The notes below the pieces were generated by a model that saw nothing but the letters and a program-made list of their open reading frames with translations, was not told where the DNA came from and ran no database searches. From Eubacterium sp. (GTDB taxonomy: Bacteria > Bacillota > Clostridia > Peptostreptococcales > Anaerovoracaceae), in contig JAETRU010000011.1 of the NCBI GenBank assembly GCA_021769965.1, positions 1 through 64,000 of the forward strand: a stretch of DNA of 64,000 nt. Reading direction: 5' to 3'. Numbering within the stretch: the first letter of the stretch is position 1; each line of letters opens with the position of its first letter. The position numbers and the translations under genes were made by a program. This document shows positions 1 through 8,390 of this stretch, piece after piece.

Positions 1-165
1 TTATCTTTCACCGGATCTGTATGAAAAATCATACGCGGACCAAACCCGTCAGAATATTGCATGAATATCAGCAGAATTTTTCAAAAAAAGTGTCCGAAAT
101 CTTGACAGAGCACCAACTTTAGAATAATAATAAGTCGCCGATGATGGTTTTCATTTACCCGGGCA

Positions 166-825
166 TCATTCTTCTAAAAGGGTTACACTTTCTGCAATTT
201 TTCTGATTTCATCTTTTGATACCGTGCCAATAACATCCAGGGTATAATCGCCGACCTGCCATACAATGTAACTCATATTATCATCGTAATAGACCTGTGC
301 CTGATAGATACTTACCCTTGTCGTTTCTCCCTGCATAGTTTCATTGTCCACACTTGCGGCATATGTACTGCTGGGCCGCACTGTCATATAAATATACTTG
401 TTTTCATCGGACACATACATCTTTGAATTTACTGATTTCTCGTAGTCTTCCGATGAAAGGCTGTAACCTTCCGGCAGATAGGTAAGTTCAAAATTCGGCA
501 ATTTTCCTGTAGGATCCGATTGCTCAAATGGTTTGATTTGAGTACTGACACTACCTTTCTCTGCAAAATAATTAAATATTCGTTCGCTTACACCGGTAAC
601 TGATGTAATGAATAGGCCCATCATCATAATCAGTACGGCAACCAGAATCATGATCCTTTTCAATTTTTTTCGAGCGGGCCATTTTTTCTGTACTGACTTT
701 ACATATAGAGGGATATCTTTTCCACTTAAAATATCATCTGCATATTTTGCTCTTGATTTTGCCAGTTCTTTTCCGATAGCTTGCAGTAATTCTTCCGCTT
801 TCTTTTCTACATCATAGTCGGTCAT
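166..825 (-). CDS. DUF4367-like membrane protein, probable partner of the ECF sigma factor
   Basis: The 219-residue product has a basic cytoplasmic N-terminus, a single hydrophobic segment at about residues 57-78, and an extracellular C-terminal half resembling the DUF4367 domain found on clostridial anti-sigma-like proteins. It starts 2 bases after the stop of the sigma factor gene upstream, with GGAAGG in front of its ATG, so the two are almost certainly co-transcribed. By analogy with other sigma/membrane pairs I infer that it holds the sigma factor at the membrane or senses an envelope signal. The cytoplasmic part lacks a recognisable HXXXCXXC zinc anti-sigma motif, so its mode of sigma control is open. 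Confidence 0.7.
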   Translation of the reverse strand: MTDYDVEKKAEELLQAIGKELAKSRAKYADDILSGKDIPLYVKSVQKKWPARKKLKRIMILVAVLIMMMGLFITSVTGVSERIFNYFAEKGSVSTQIKPFEQSDPTGKLPNFELTYLPEGYSLSSEDYEKSVNSKMYVSDENKYIYMTVRPSSTYAASVDNETMQGETTRVSIYQAQVYYDDNMSYIVWQVGDYTLDVIGTVSKDEIRKIAESVTLLEE

Positions 826-827
826 AG

Positions 828-1358
828 TTACCTTCCTTCACTTTCAATCAAGATACTTTGCATTCGTATTCTAGCTCTGTATATTCGTTTTCTTACAGCT
901 TCTTCGCTCAAATTTATCATTTCTCCGATTTCCTCATTGGAATAACCTTCTCCATATTTCAGACAAAGAATATCTTTATCCTTATTATCAAGTTTTACAA
1001 GCAGTTCCTGCACTTCCAGTCCAAAGCCATATTGATCCTGAAATGCTTCCAAATTAAGTTTGTCCATATTCAACTGTCTGCAGTCGATTTCATCCTGCTC
1101 AGCAACAGCTGTCTTCTGTTTTTTCTTTAACATTGTTAATGCGGTATTTCTAACCGCAGCACATAAATAATTCTTCATCTCGTCCGGTGGAAGGTCGAAT
1201 TTATCTTCATGTAGTGAAATAAAATTAAGTACCACTTCCTGATATATGTCTTCTACCAGAAATGCATCTGCAATTATATCTTTTGCAATATATTCAATTA
1301 ATTTTTTGTATTTCTGTTCAATCAATTCAACTACTTTATTTCTTGCATCTATGCTCAT
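828..1358 (-). CDS. ECF-type RNA polymerase sigma factor
   Basis: This 176-residue protein has the two-domain layout of an extracytoplasmic-function sigma-70 factor. Region 2 lies at about residues 20-85 and includes the acidic VEDIYQEVV stretch; region 4, at about residues 115-172, includes the helix-turn-helix GYSNEEIGEMINLSEEAVRKR. It would direct RNA polymerase to a small regulon that probably includes its own operon. AAGGA precedes the ATG. The next gene, 2 bases downstream, encodes a single-pass membrane protein of the kind that regulates such factors. The AT-rich upstream DNA (1359-1430) probably carries the promoter, but I could not define an ECF-type box. Confidence 0.85.
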   Translation of the reverse strand: MSIDARNKVVELIEQKYKKLIEYIAKDIIADAFLVEDIYQEVVLNFISLHEDKFDLPPDEMKNYLCAAVRNTALTMLKKKQKTAVAEQDEIDCRQLNMDKLNLEAFQDQYGFGLEVQELLVKLDNKDKDILCLKYGEGYSNEEIGEMINLSEEAVRKRIYRARIRMQSILIESEGR

Positions 1359-1773
1359 ATTCTATCCTTATTAACTCATGCAACGCCATATGATGTTGTA
1401 TCTACTAATATATAGTATCATATCATAAAAAACTTCATTCGTAAAAGGATATTGAGTTTTTGACCTATTAAATTTTTATCAATATCAAGGTGCAAAGTCT
1501 GCTTGTATCTCTCATTGAAGTATTTGACTATTTCCCCTATCGTCTGATGTACTACGCCGCCCACTGCTGTAAGTATTTTGCCAATTTTTCTTACAATTAC
1601 CTATAAAGATATCCATCCTTCACCCAGCGCAACACGTATACGCATAATCAAACCCAAATTTCTGCTTCGTCAGGTTTATATTCTACCATTACATCATCTA
1701 CTCTCTTAATCTTTTCCTTTTTTAGCGGAGCATTGAGGGGATTTCTCCCCTCCTGCTCCAGTCAAATTATTTC
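1359..1773. other. Gene-free, AT-rich stretch with coding remnants
   Basis: No intact gene is visible here. On the minus strand two stretches read like broken coding sequence. One at about 1648-1766 reads open for some 39 codons (ending DEAEIWV, then stop) without a good start. The other at 1418-1645 is described as a pseudogene. Both lie downstream of the DUF5688 gene and in the same direction. The stretch is AT-richer than its surroundings, which fits foreign or decaying DNA. Confidence 0.4.
1418..1645 (-). pseudogene. Small gene remnant with in-frame amber codon
   Basis: On the minus strand an ATG at 1645 opens a frame that meets a TAG after 14 codons (ends GEGWISL) and then continues in the same frame for about 60 codons, through KIGKILTAVGG and EIVKYFNERYKQ, to a TGA at 1418. 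The continuation has normal protein-like composition, so a small gene disrupted by a nonsense change is plausible. I do not recognise the family. It could also be chance coding-like sequence. Confidence 0.3.
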
Positions 1774-2631
1774 TTACGCTATCCTGACTGTTCTTGTTGC
1801 TCTATCGTAACGGTACAGCGTATCCGACAGATATATTTCCGGTTGGATAACGCTTCTGTTGGCTTCCCAAAGCGCTACCTCTAAGGTTTCCCTGTTCCAG
1901 TTTACCGGCGTAATAACAAGTTCATGGATAGATGCAGGCATGATATAAAGATCGGTTCCATACTTTTCTGCAATCTGCTCTAACTTTTCTGTGTCCATAA
2001 TAGTCGCCGCTCCAAATAAGTTACTGGCATTCGTCAGAAAAATCATCTCAACGTCGTCAACTCCAACCCTCGTTTCCATAATTGGCAGGATACGGTTCAG
2101 ATTTTTCCTTGCCATCAGATAAAGTTCTTCTTCTTTCATGCCCAGTACCTCTGCCATGTCGTTTGTGACGACGGCTGACCCTCCGTCTGCAAACATGATG
2201 CGGTAAATAATCGCTAAGTCAAGATAATCTCTATGCGGCAAGTCTCTGAGCATCGCTTTGTTTCTATCTGCGTTTACAAGCTGGCATATAATCATATCCT
2301 TCACCTTCTCTGCATCCGACAGCTCATCTGCCATATTTTGCGCTATTTTCAGATGGGACGTGAGCATGTCCCAGAACTCTTCTAAGAGTATCTTGACAAT
2401 GTCTTTTTCCGAAAAATCGCCCTTCTCCATTTCCTTATGGTATGTAATGTACATATCCTGCACATATACCACGGGCTGAAATGATGAATTCTGCTTTTTC
2501 CCAAGACTTATGTAGTCCAGCTTCTGGTTGCATTTGTAGTTCTGCCCTTCCGTCAGAATAAAATCTTGCTCTTTTGCCTTCTTCTGCATCCACTTTGTCA
2601 CCTCGACTTTAAACACTTCATAACTTCTCAT
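1774..2631 (-). CDS. DUF5688 family protein (copy 1)
   Basis: This 285-residue soluble protein belongs to the DUF5688 family, common in gut Clostridia and often linked to mobile DNA; its function is unknown. I chose the start at 2631 because GGAGG lies just upstream of this ATG; an ATG at 2643 overlaps that ribosome site and would only add MEEK. The second copy at 17910-18767 has the same 285-residue length and the same plan: a YE-F-K start, a VVTNDMAEVLGM-like segment (ITSDIMEELGM in copy 2), a NLFGAATI-like segment (GMMGASSI in copy 2), the shared word LYI(M/L)P(A/S)SIHE, and a YRYDRA/YRYNRA end. The neighbouring DNA holds gene remnants. Confidence 0.7.
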   Translation of the reverse strand: MRSYEVFKVEVTKWMQKKAKEQDFILTEGQNYKCNQKLDYISLGKKQNSSFQPVVYVQDMYITYHKEMEKGDFSEKDIVKILLEEFWDMLTSHLKIAQNMADELSDAEKVKDMIICQLVNADRNKAMLRDLPHRDYLDLAIIYRIMFADGGSAVVTNDMAEVLGMKEEELYLMARKNLNRILPIMETRVGVDDVEMIFLTNASNLFGAATIMDTEKLEQIAEKYGTDLYIMPASIHELVITPVNWNRETLEVALWEANRSVIQPEIYLSDTLYRYDRATRTVRIA

Positions 2632-3034
2632 TTTTTCCTCCATTTCCGCCTATCAGGCTTTTAAGATTTGCACGCCTGCGCTGTAAGCACTGTCGTGCTG
2701 TTCACTTGATAGCTGGCGATACAGGACGCCGCAGGCGGCCCGCCGTAATGAGATGAGGCAATGGGGGCATACCTGCCGGTGGAGATTTGTCCGTAGGGAA
2801 AATACAACCGCTTGCCCCTTGCCGAAGCGAATGAAGGTGATATAATCGCAAGCCAAGTGAACAGACGAAGGATAAAAGGCTTCGAGAAATTTGAGAAACT
2901 TCATATAATAAAAAAGACCGGCAAGGGCCACCCTTACCGGAAATTGAATTCATATTTACCGTGAATAGTGACCCATGACCCACTTTTCCATGATCCTGTT
3001 TCCAGCATTTATCGCCTGTCATTTAAACGCCCCT
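2632..3034. other. Gene-free stretch, possible mobile-element scar
   Basis: The right end (2909-2941) is the terminator of the dinB pair. The rest (about 2640-2905) carries overlapping minus-strand open frames of 92 and 106 codons, rich in Cys, Arg and Pro, without good starts; I do not call them genes. The GC-rich stretch around 2700-2800 reminds me of untranslated segments that precede genes in Tn1549-like integrative elements of Clostridia, but this is from memory only. It also serves as the upstream region of DUF5688 copy 1. Confidence 0.35.
2909..2941 (-). terminator. Rho-independent terminator of the dinB pair
   Basis: On the minus strand a stem of CCGGTAAGGG pairs with CCCTTGCCGG (one mismatch, 3-base loop) and is followed by TTTTTT. 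It lies about 95 bases downstream of the small gene that follows dinB. Confidence 0.85.
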
Positions 3035-3304
3035 CTATACCTTATACAATTCCCACCGGTACTGTCCTACGATATATTTCAGCTGATAAATGCACTCTCT
3101 GTCCAGAATTCTAGACTGACAGGTATAGATCAGCGCATCGATGCCAGCGATCCGGCTCTCCTCTACCGTCTGTATCTGTTCTACCACAACTTCCACCTTT
3201 TCACCGGATTCCCGGTAAAATCTCCATTTATACGGCACCGGCTTCCTGCTTCGGTCCGAACTGAAAGTAGCGATCATCGCGATCGGCTTTGCAACGATCT
3301 TCAC
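3035..3304 (-). CDS. Small conserved protein coupled to the Y-family polymerase
   Basis: An 89-residue protein whose GTG start overlaps the stop codon of the polymerase gene (CTGTGA), so it is translationally coupled to it. It is rich in aromatic and charged residues (PYKWRFYRE, QYRWELYKV) and has no membrane segment or signal peptide. Small proteins of this type sit beside dinB/umuC-like genes in many Lachnospiraceae. Its function is unknown to me; the coupling and the shared LexA box suggest a role in damage-induced DNA synthesis, perhaps as a polymerase accessory. Confidence 0.7.
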   Translation of the reverse strand: MKIVAKPIAMIATFSSDRSRKPVPYKWRFYRESGEKVEVVVEQIQTVEESRIAGIDALIYTCQSRILDRECIYQLKYIVGQYRWELYKV

Positions 3305-4551
3305 AGCTTGTATCCTCCCATCATCATGTAATTGCCGTCGTTGACGCCGCCTTCCAGCGGCTTCAGATCCGTATTGGCAAACGTGCCCCGGTAGATGGCC
3401 GTTTGTCCGAACCTTGCCCGGATCTGATCCACCACCCGGTTCAGCGCCTCATCCTCCGGCAGCTTTTCAAAGTCAAACACGGACAATTGAAACTCATCTG
3501 CCCGCACAAATTCCGACAGTCTTACGCCCAGCTGACGCACCGGTTCTCCCTTCCAGCATTCTTCAAAGAGCCTGCACACATACCTGTATATCGTCGTTGT
3601 ATCATCTGTAAAAAAAGGAAGCCGTATCTGATGGGTATATCGAAGAAAACTGGCAGCCTTCACACTGACACCCACCAGCGAAGCCTTACAGCCCTGCCGC
3701 CGCAGCCGGCCTGCCACACGGTCGGTCAGAGACAGAAGATACTGCTCCGCTTCCAGTCTGCTTAATACGTCCGCCGGCAGCGTCATACTGTTGCTGAGAC
3801 CCTTTTGCAGAATCTCTCCGTTGGGGATCACTCTGTCACAGTCGATGCCGTTGGCATATTCCCAGATCAGCTGTCCATGACTTTTCAGAAGACTGCGCAG
3901 CAAAGCTCTGTCCGCCCGGGCCAGGTCCCCGATCGTCCGAATATTGATCTTTTCCAGTTTTCGCACGGAAGCCCGTCCCACCATGAACAGTTCTCCAACC
4001 GGCAGCGGCCACAGTTTTTCTTCCAGTTCCCTGCGATCCAGCAGCGTATGCACCTTGTCAGGTTTGGACAGTTCTCCCGCCATCTTTGCCAGCAGCTTAT
4101 TAGGTCCCACGCCGATATTGACCGTAAACCCAAGTTCGTCCCTGATCCTGTTTTTGATCTCAACAGCCGCCTCCTCCGCCGGGCCGAACCGTTCCTCACA
4201 GGCAGAGAAATCCACAAAGCATTCGTCAACGCTGTACCGCTGGATCAAAGGCGAATACTGATACAAAATATCATACATGGCGTCGCTGCATGCCAAATAC
4301 AGATCGTAGTCCGGAGGAAATACCAGAAGCCCGGGACATCGCTGCCGCGCCTCAAACAGACTCTCCCCTGTTCCTATCTTATACGCCTTTGCCGGAATAG
4401 ACTTTGCCAGAATGATACCGTGACGGTTATCCGGATCCTCCGCGATAGCTGACGGCACAGTGCGTATGTCCAGCGGATATCCCTTTTCCAGAAGATCTGC
4501 CGCCGTCCAGCTCAGATAAGCAGAGTTGGAGTCCACATGCAGGATCCGCAT
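3301..4551 (-). CDS. Y-family translesion DNA polymerase (DinB/UmuC-like)
   Basis: The 416-residue protein is an error-prone Y-family polymerase that copies past damaged bases. Catalytic carboxylates are visible: Asp7 in HVDSNSAYLSW and Asp109-Glu110 in YSVDECFVDF. A helix-hairpin-helix thumb (MVGRASVRKLEKINIRTIGDLA) and a little-finger domain follow. The N-terminus differs from classical Pol IV (DMDCFYASVE) and fits the clostridial UmuC-like subgroup. The ATG has a strong GGGAGGTGAAGAT upstream, and a perfect LexA box lies 20 bases before the start, so induction by the SOS response is expected. It forms a two-gene unit with the small coupled protein downstream. Confidence 0.93.
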   Translation of the reverse strand: MRILHVDSNSAYLSWTAADLLEKGYPLDIRTVPSAIAEDPDNRHGIILAKSIPAKAYKIGTGESLFEARQRCPGLLVFPPDYDLYLACSDAMYDILYQYSPLIQRYSVDECFVDFSACEERFGPAEEAAVEIKNRIRDELGFTVNIGVGPNKLLAKMAGELSKPDKVHTLLDRRELEEKLWPLPVGELFMVGRASVRKLEKINIRTIGDLARADRALLRSLLKSHGQLIWEYANGIDCDRVIPNGEILQKGLSNSMTLPADVLSRLEAEQYLLSLTDRVAGRLRRQGCKASLVGVSVKAASFLRYTHQIRLPFFTDDTTTIYRYVCRLFEECWKGEPVRQLGVRLSEFVRADEFQLSVFDFEKLPEDEALNRVVDQIRARFGQTAIYRGTFANTDLKPLEGGVNDGNYMMMGGYKL

Positions 4552-4571
4552 ATCTTCACCTCCCTCAAAAA

Positions 4572-4583
4572 GAACATATGTTC
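4572..4583. promoter_or_regulatory. LexA (SOS) operator
   Basis: GAACATATGTTC is a perfect palindrome matching the Gram-positive LexA/DinR box GAAC-N4-GTTC. It lies 20 bases upstream of the minus-strand polymerase gene. The divergent MBL gene starts at 4706, so the operator could in principle affect both directions. Confidence 0.88.
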
Positions 4584-4705
4584 TTTTTATGAGTCCAGTA
4601 TATCACTTTTGACGCTCTTTGGCAAGACCCAATGCCTTCCAAAAAATTGACACCTCTCTTTCTCTTCTATATAATATGATGTATCAAATACAAAGGAGTT
4701 CAGAA

Positions 4706-5536
4706 ATGAAATTTACTATACTTGTAGACAACAAAACCGAGCGCGCGAGCTGTCTCGCAGAGTGGGGCCTGGCGATCCTGATCGAAAGTCAGAGAAAAAA
4801 GATCCTGTTCGATACCGGCGCTTCCCCTATGTTTGCGGAAAACGCTAAAGCCATAGGCGCTGACCTGTCTGATGTAGACGCGCTGGTCATCAGCCACGGG
4901 CATTTTGATCACACCGGCGGCGTCGAAGCCTTTATCGCTCTCAATCAGGCGGCGCCTGTCTACCTTCACGAAGAAGCCCTCGGCGTCACTTATGGAGAAA
5001 CCGACGGCGTCATGGACGATTACAACTGCGGTATTCTCTGGGATGAGGACCTGCGCAGGAGCCTCAAGCCTCGGATCCGTCTCACAAAAGATCTGCGGCA
5101 GATCGCAGATCATGTCTGGATCGCCGGTAATATTCCTTCCATGAAAGAGTACCCGCCTGCAGAAAACTTTTTCCGCGAACTTCCCGCCGCCCCTTTTACC
5201 CGGCCAGACCCGATGAACCACGAGCAGTGCCTGATCATCGAAGAAGACGGCAGACTTCACGTGTTCTCCGGCTGCAGCCACAAAGGCGTCATCCCTACCC
5301 TGGCCCACGTAAAAACTCTGTTCCCTGACAAAAAAATCGCAGGACTGACCGCGGGCATGCACCTCTACACTCTTTCCGCCGACCGGCGCGGCCAGATCAT
5401 CGACCGGCTTGCCGCCATGGATCTGGACTATGTCGTTCCTCTTCACTGTACCGGCATGCAGGCCATCGTAGAAATGAAGCTCAAAATGGGTGACAGATGC
5501 AGGATTCTTACCGCCGGAAAGTCCTTCTCCGTGTAA
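4706..5536 (+). CDS. MBL-fold metallohydrolase
   Basis: The 276-residue protein has the metallo-beta-lactamase fold: an FDTG strand-loop near residue 40, the metal-binding motif SHGHFDHTGG at about residues 62-71, GCSHKG near 190, and HCTG near the C-terminus. It resembles cytoplasmic MBL proteins often annotated as 7,8-dihydropterin-6-methyl-4-(beta-D-ribofuranosyl)aminobenzene phosphate synthase-like; the true substrate is unknown. The start at 4706 is supported by AAAGGAG eight bases upstream; an in-frame ATG at 4619 has no ribosome site. It is divergent from dinB. Confidence 0.88.
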   Translation: MKFTILVDNKTERASCLAEWGLAILIESQRKKILFDTGASPMFAENAKAIGADLSDVDALVISHGHFDHTGGVEAFIALNQAAPVYLHEEALGVTYGETDGVMDDYNCGILWDEDLRRSLKPRIRLTKDLRQIADHVWIAGNIPSMKEYPPAENFFRELPAAPFTRPDPMNHEQCLIIEEDGRLHVFSGCSHKGVIPTLAHVKTLFPDKKIAGLTAGMHLYTLSADRRGQIIDRLAAMDLDYVVPLHCTGMQAIVEMKLKMGDRCRILTAGKSFSV

Positions 5537-5552
5537 AAGTTCCATTCTCTGA

Positions 5553-6254
5553 TCACAGATACACAGGTATCTCCAGATCCAGCCACAGCTCGTCGGGCAG
5601 CACCCGGCAGTCCCGCGCCATGATACAGACGCCGCTTTGCGCTGCTTCCCGCAGAGCGTCGCCAAAAGCCTGATGGGTCCGGTCGTTGGGTTCAAAGCGA
5701 TGCACGCCTTTCATCTGTATGACAAACAGCACATAGGCATGATAGCCCTGAGATACGGCTGCCGCCAGCTCCCGCACATGCTTAACGCCCCGCTCTGTAG
5801 GCGCGTCGGGAAATCTGGCCACGCCGTCCTCCTCCAGCGTCACTCCTTTGACCTCCAGCCAGCCCTCCCGGCCGTCCGCATCCTCCACATAAAAATCAAA
5901 GCGGGATCCGCCGAAGGATTTCTCCCGTTTCACGGTCTGCAGCGTCCCCATGCCCGGCAGCTTAAGGTCACCGGACAAAAGGGCCTCTTCGCAAATCCTG
6001 TTGGGCGCCTGAGAATCCATATTGATCAAAAGGTCTCCTTTCCGCACCCCGATCAAAGAGTACCGCAGCTTGCGGCTTCCCATGCGTCCGTCAAAATCCT
6101 CCAGCCAGACCTCAGCTCCCGGCAGCAGAAGTTCCCGGCAGCGGCCCGTATTCTTCACATGAGCCCGGACAGTCTGCCCGCCGATTTCCATCTCAGCGAT
6201 AAAGCGGTTAGGCCTGGCGATAAAATTTCCTTTACACATATTTTCGTATTTCAT
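5553..6254 (-). CDS. sfsA: SfsA family DNA/RNA nuclease-like protein
   Basis: The 233-residue product matches SfsA (sugar fermentation stimulation protein) in length and order: an OB-like N-terminal part (FIARPNRFIAEME, HVKNTGRCRELLLPGA) and a restriction-endonuclease-like C-terminal part with RFDFYVED and EGWLEVKGVTLEEDG, where D and E-x-K form a likely metal site. Family members have been described as DNA-binding proteins or nucleases; the role in Clostridia is unclear. No convincing Shine-Dalgarno precedes the ATG and TAAAAT lies close to it, so a leaderless message is possible. It converges with the MBL gene. Confidence 0.9.
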   Translation of the reverse strand: MKYENMCKGNFIARPNRFIAEMEIGGQTVRAHVKNTGRCRELLLPGAEVWLEDFDGRMGSRKLRYSLIGVRKGDLLINMDSQAPNRICEEALLSGDLKLPGMGTLQTVKREKSFGGSRFDFYVEDADGREGWLEVKGVTLEEDGVARFPDAPTERGVKHVRELAAAVSQGYHAYVLFVIQMKGVHRFEPNDRTHQAFGDALREAAQSGVCIMARDCRVLPDELWLDLEIPVYL

Positions 6255-6255
6255 G

Positions 6256-6420
6256 GATTGTATTTTAACAGAAATTCCAGTATAATGGAAGGGTCGATCA
6301 GGATTTTTCTGCGGCGTTGCCGTAAGGTTCCTTCCATTGAATTGCGGCTCGCGATTCTATTTTCAGCGGAATCGCCGCAGTATAATGGAAAGGCCTATTA
6401 ACTTACAAAGGGGAGATTTT
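6256..6420 (+). promoter_or_regulatory. sfsA-lgt intergenic region with a repeated -10 element
   Basis: Plus-strand promoter TTGTAT (6258-6263), a 17-base spacer and TATAAT (6281-6286). The 12-mer AGTATAATGGAA occurs at 6279-6290 and again at 6379-6390, exactly 100 bases apart, so two promoters may drive lgt. The second lacks a good -35 but is preceded by GC-rich DNA with imperfect inverted repeats (GCGG, CGCCGC). Confidence 0.5.
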
Positions 6421-7170
6421 ATGAGAGCACCGAATCCGGTAGCGTTCACTTTGTTCGGATTGGATATCAGATGGTATGGGATCCTCATTGGTCTGGGGTT
6501 TTGCATCGCCATTCTTTTATGCTATAAGCGAGCGCCGAAACACGGCATCCAGAGCGATTATATTCTGGATTTCGCCATATTCCTTATCCCTGCGGCCATC
6601 ATCGGAGCGCGGGCCTATTACGTGATCTTCAGCTGGGACAATTACGCGGGAGACATCGGCAAGATCCTTGATATACGCGGCGGCGGCCTTGCAATCCACG
6701 GCGGCATTATCGCAGGCATCATCGCGGGCGTCTGCATCTGCAGATACAGAAAGATCAAATTTCTGGAGCTGGCTGATCTGGTATTTCCTGCCGTAGCGCT
6801 GGCCCAGTCCATCGGCAGATGGGGCAACTTTTTCAATTCGGAGGCTCACGGAGGACCGACGGATCTGCCATGGGCCATCTATGCGGACGGACAGTATGTG
6901 CATCCCACCTTCCTGTATGAATCCCTGTGGTGCCTGGCACTGTTCATCTTTTTGATGTGGCTGGATCAGCGCCGCAGCTTTCCGGGACAGATCGCATGTC
7001 TCTACGGCATGCTTTACTCGCTGGAAAGAGGACTGGTAGAGCAGCTGCGGACGGACAGTCTGATGATCGGACCGTTTAAACAGGCTCAGGTACTGAGTCT
7101 CTGCGTGTTCCTGGTCTGTCTGGCGGCATACGTGATTTTGATGAAGAAAGAAAAAGAAAAGAGGAGTTAA
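6421..7170 (+). CDS. lgt: Prolipoprotein diacylglyceryl transferase
   Basis: Lgt transfers a diacylglyceryl group from phosphatidylglycerol to the lipobox cysteine of prolipoproteins, the first step of lipoprotein maturation, in the cytoplasmic membrane. The 250-residue protein has about seven hydrophobic segments and the Lgt signature GRWGNFFNSEAHG at residues 132-144. AIHGGI at about residues 91-96 carries the conserved HGG. I chose 6421 as the start because AAAGGGGAG lies upstream and MRAPNPVAFTLFGLDIRWYG is a typical N-terminus; an ATG 84 bases earlier overlaps the promoter. ychF follows after 4 bases. Confidence 0.95.
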   Translation: MRAPNPVAFTLFGLDIRWYGILIGLGFCIAILLCYKRAPKHGIQSDYILDFAIFLIPAAIIGARAYYVIFSWDNYAGDIGKILDIRGGGLAIHGGIIAGIIAGVCICRYRKIKFLELADLVFPAVALAQSIGRWGNFFNSEAHGGPTDLPWAIYADGQYVHPTFLYESLWCLALFIFLMWLDQRRSFPGQIACLYGMLYSLERGLVEQLRTDSLMIGPFKQAQVLSLCVFLVCLAAYVILMKKEKEKRS

Positions 7171-7174
7171 CAAT

Positions 7175-8269
7175 ATGAAATTAGGAATCGTCGGCCTGCC
7201 AAACGTAGGCAAAAGTACATTATTCAACGCGATCACTAAAGCAGGCGCGGAGGCGGCCAACTATCCCTTCTGCACCATTGAGCCTAACGTAGGGGTGGTC
7301 ACTGTGCCGGATGAACGGATCCGGAATCTCCACGAAATATATAATTCCAAGAAGACAGTCTATACCACCATCGAATTCTGCGATATCGCAGGTCTGGTCA
7401 AAGGCGCGTCAAAGGGCGAAGGCCTGGGCAACAAGTTTCTGGGACATATCCGCGAGGTGGCTGCTATCGTACATGTGGTCAGATGCTTTGAAAATGACAA
7501 TATCGTCCACGTCGACGGCAGGATCGATCCGCTGTCTGACATAGAGACCATCAACACAGAGCTGATCCTCTCCGATATGGAAGTGCTGGAACGCCGCATC
7601 ACCAAGACTACGAAGAATCTGAAAGGCGACAAGACGCTTCAGAAAGAGCTGGATATCCTGAACCGTGTCAACGATTTTCTGGCCGAAGGCAAATCTGCGA
7701 GAGCTATGGAACTGGATGAGGAAGAGGCGGAATTTGTCAAAAGTCTGGACCTGCTTTCCTATAAGCCGATCATCTATGTTGCCAACGTCTCCGAAGACGA
7801 TGCCGCTGACGGCGCGGATAACGAGTACGTCAAAGCAGTCCGTCAGTTTGCCGCCACGGAAGACGCCGAGGTCGTAGTCATCTGTGCGGAAATCGAACAG
7901 GAGATCTCCGAACTGGACGAAGACGAAAAGGCCATGTTCCTGGAAGAACTGGGCATCAGTGAATCCGGTCTGGACAAACTGATCAAAGCTTCCTACAGTC
8001 TGCTGAATCTGATCTCCTTCCTGACTGCCGGTGAAGACGAGTGCCGCGCGTGGACCATCCGCAGAGGCACCAAAGCTCCGCAGGCTGCCGGCCGCATCCA
8101 CACCGATTTTGAAAGAGGCTTTATCCGCGCGGAAACCGTCGCCTATGATAAATTCATTGAATGCGGCGGAAGCATGAGCGCTGCCAGAGAAAAGGGACTG
8201 GTACGGTCCGAAGGCAAAGAGTATGTAGTTCAGGACGGCGATATCATTACCTTCCTGTTCAACGTATAA
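7175..8269 (+). CDS. ychF: Redox-regulated ATPase YchF (Obg-like)
   Basis: YchF/OLA1 is a universally conserved P-loop NTPase that prefers ATP over GTP and binds ribosomes. The 364-residue protein has the G1 loop GLPNVGKST (residues 7-15), the [10 protein letters not shown] switch region, G3 [10 protein letters not shown], and a C-terminal TGS-like domain ending in [11 protein letters not shown]. The length is normal for the family. It starts 4 bases after lgt, with GAGGAG across the lgt stop, so the two probably share a transcript that ends at the hairpin 8286-8350. Confidence 0.97.
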   Translation: MKLGIVGLPNVGKSTLFNAITKAGAEAANYPFCTIEPNVGVVTVPDERIRNLHEIYNSKKTVYTTIEFCDIAGLVKGASKGEGLGNKFLGHIREVAAIVHVVRCFENDNIVHVDGRIDPLSDIETINTELILSDMEVLERRITKTTKNLKGDKTLQKELDILNRVNDFLAEGKSARAMELDEEEAEFVKSLDLLSYKPIIYVANVSEDDAADGADNEYVKAVRQFAATEDAEVVVICAEIEQEISELDEDEKAMFLEELGISESGLDKLIKASYSLLNLISFLTAGEDECRAWTIRRGTKAPQAAGRIHTDFERGFIRAETVAYDKFIECGGSMSAAREKGLVRSEGKEYVVQDGDIITFLFNV

Positions 8270-8285
8270 AACTGAAAAGAATTTG

Positions 8286-8350
8286 AAAAGGAGCCGACAT
8301 GCTGAAATCCCGCGGACTTCGCGTATTTCTTGCATATCGGCTCCTTTTTT
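8286..8350 (+). terminator. Terminator after ychF
   Basis: AAAAGGAGCCGAcATGC (8286-8302) pairs with GCATaTCGGCTCCTTTT near 8332-8348, followed by TTTT. The loop holds a second small stem (CGCGGACTTCGCG). The stem could also work for the convergent LysR gene. Confidence 0.85.
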
Positions 8351-8390
8351 GCGGTCTGCTTCCGTCTGTTCAAAGACGGCCGGACGCGCC

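Noticed and set aside
1-62. Minus-strand frame from 62 running off the left edge (starts MQYSDGFGPR)
   Set aside because: No ribosome site and too short to judge; it might be the start of a gene beyond the edge but cannot be supported.
112-141. Plus-strand promoter-like TTGACA-17-TAATAA
   Set aside because: It points into the 3' end of the minus-strand sigma operon with no plus-strand gene following; probably chance.
2653-3022. Two overlapping minus-strand frames of 92 and 106 codons
   Set aside because: No ribosome sites, odd composition, and they run through the dinB terminator; treated as non-coding.
4700-5695. 331-codon minus-strand frame opposite the MBL gene
   Set aside because: It is the antisense shadow of the MBL gene, which has clear motifs and a ribosome site.
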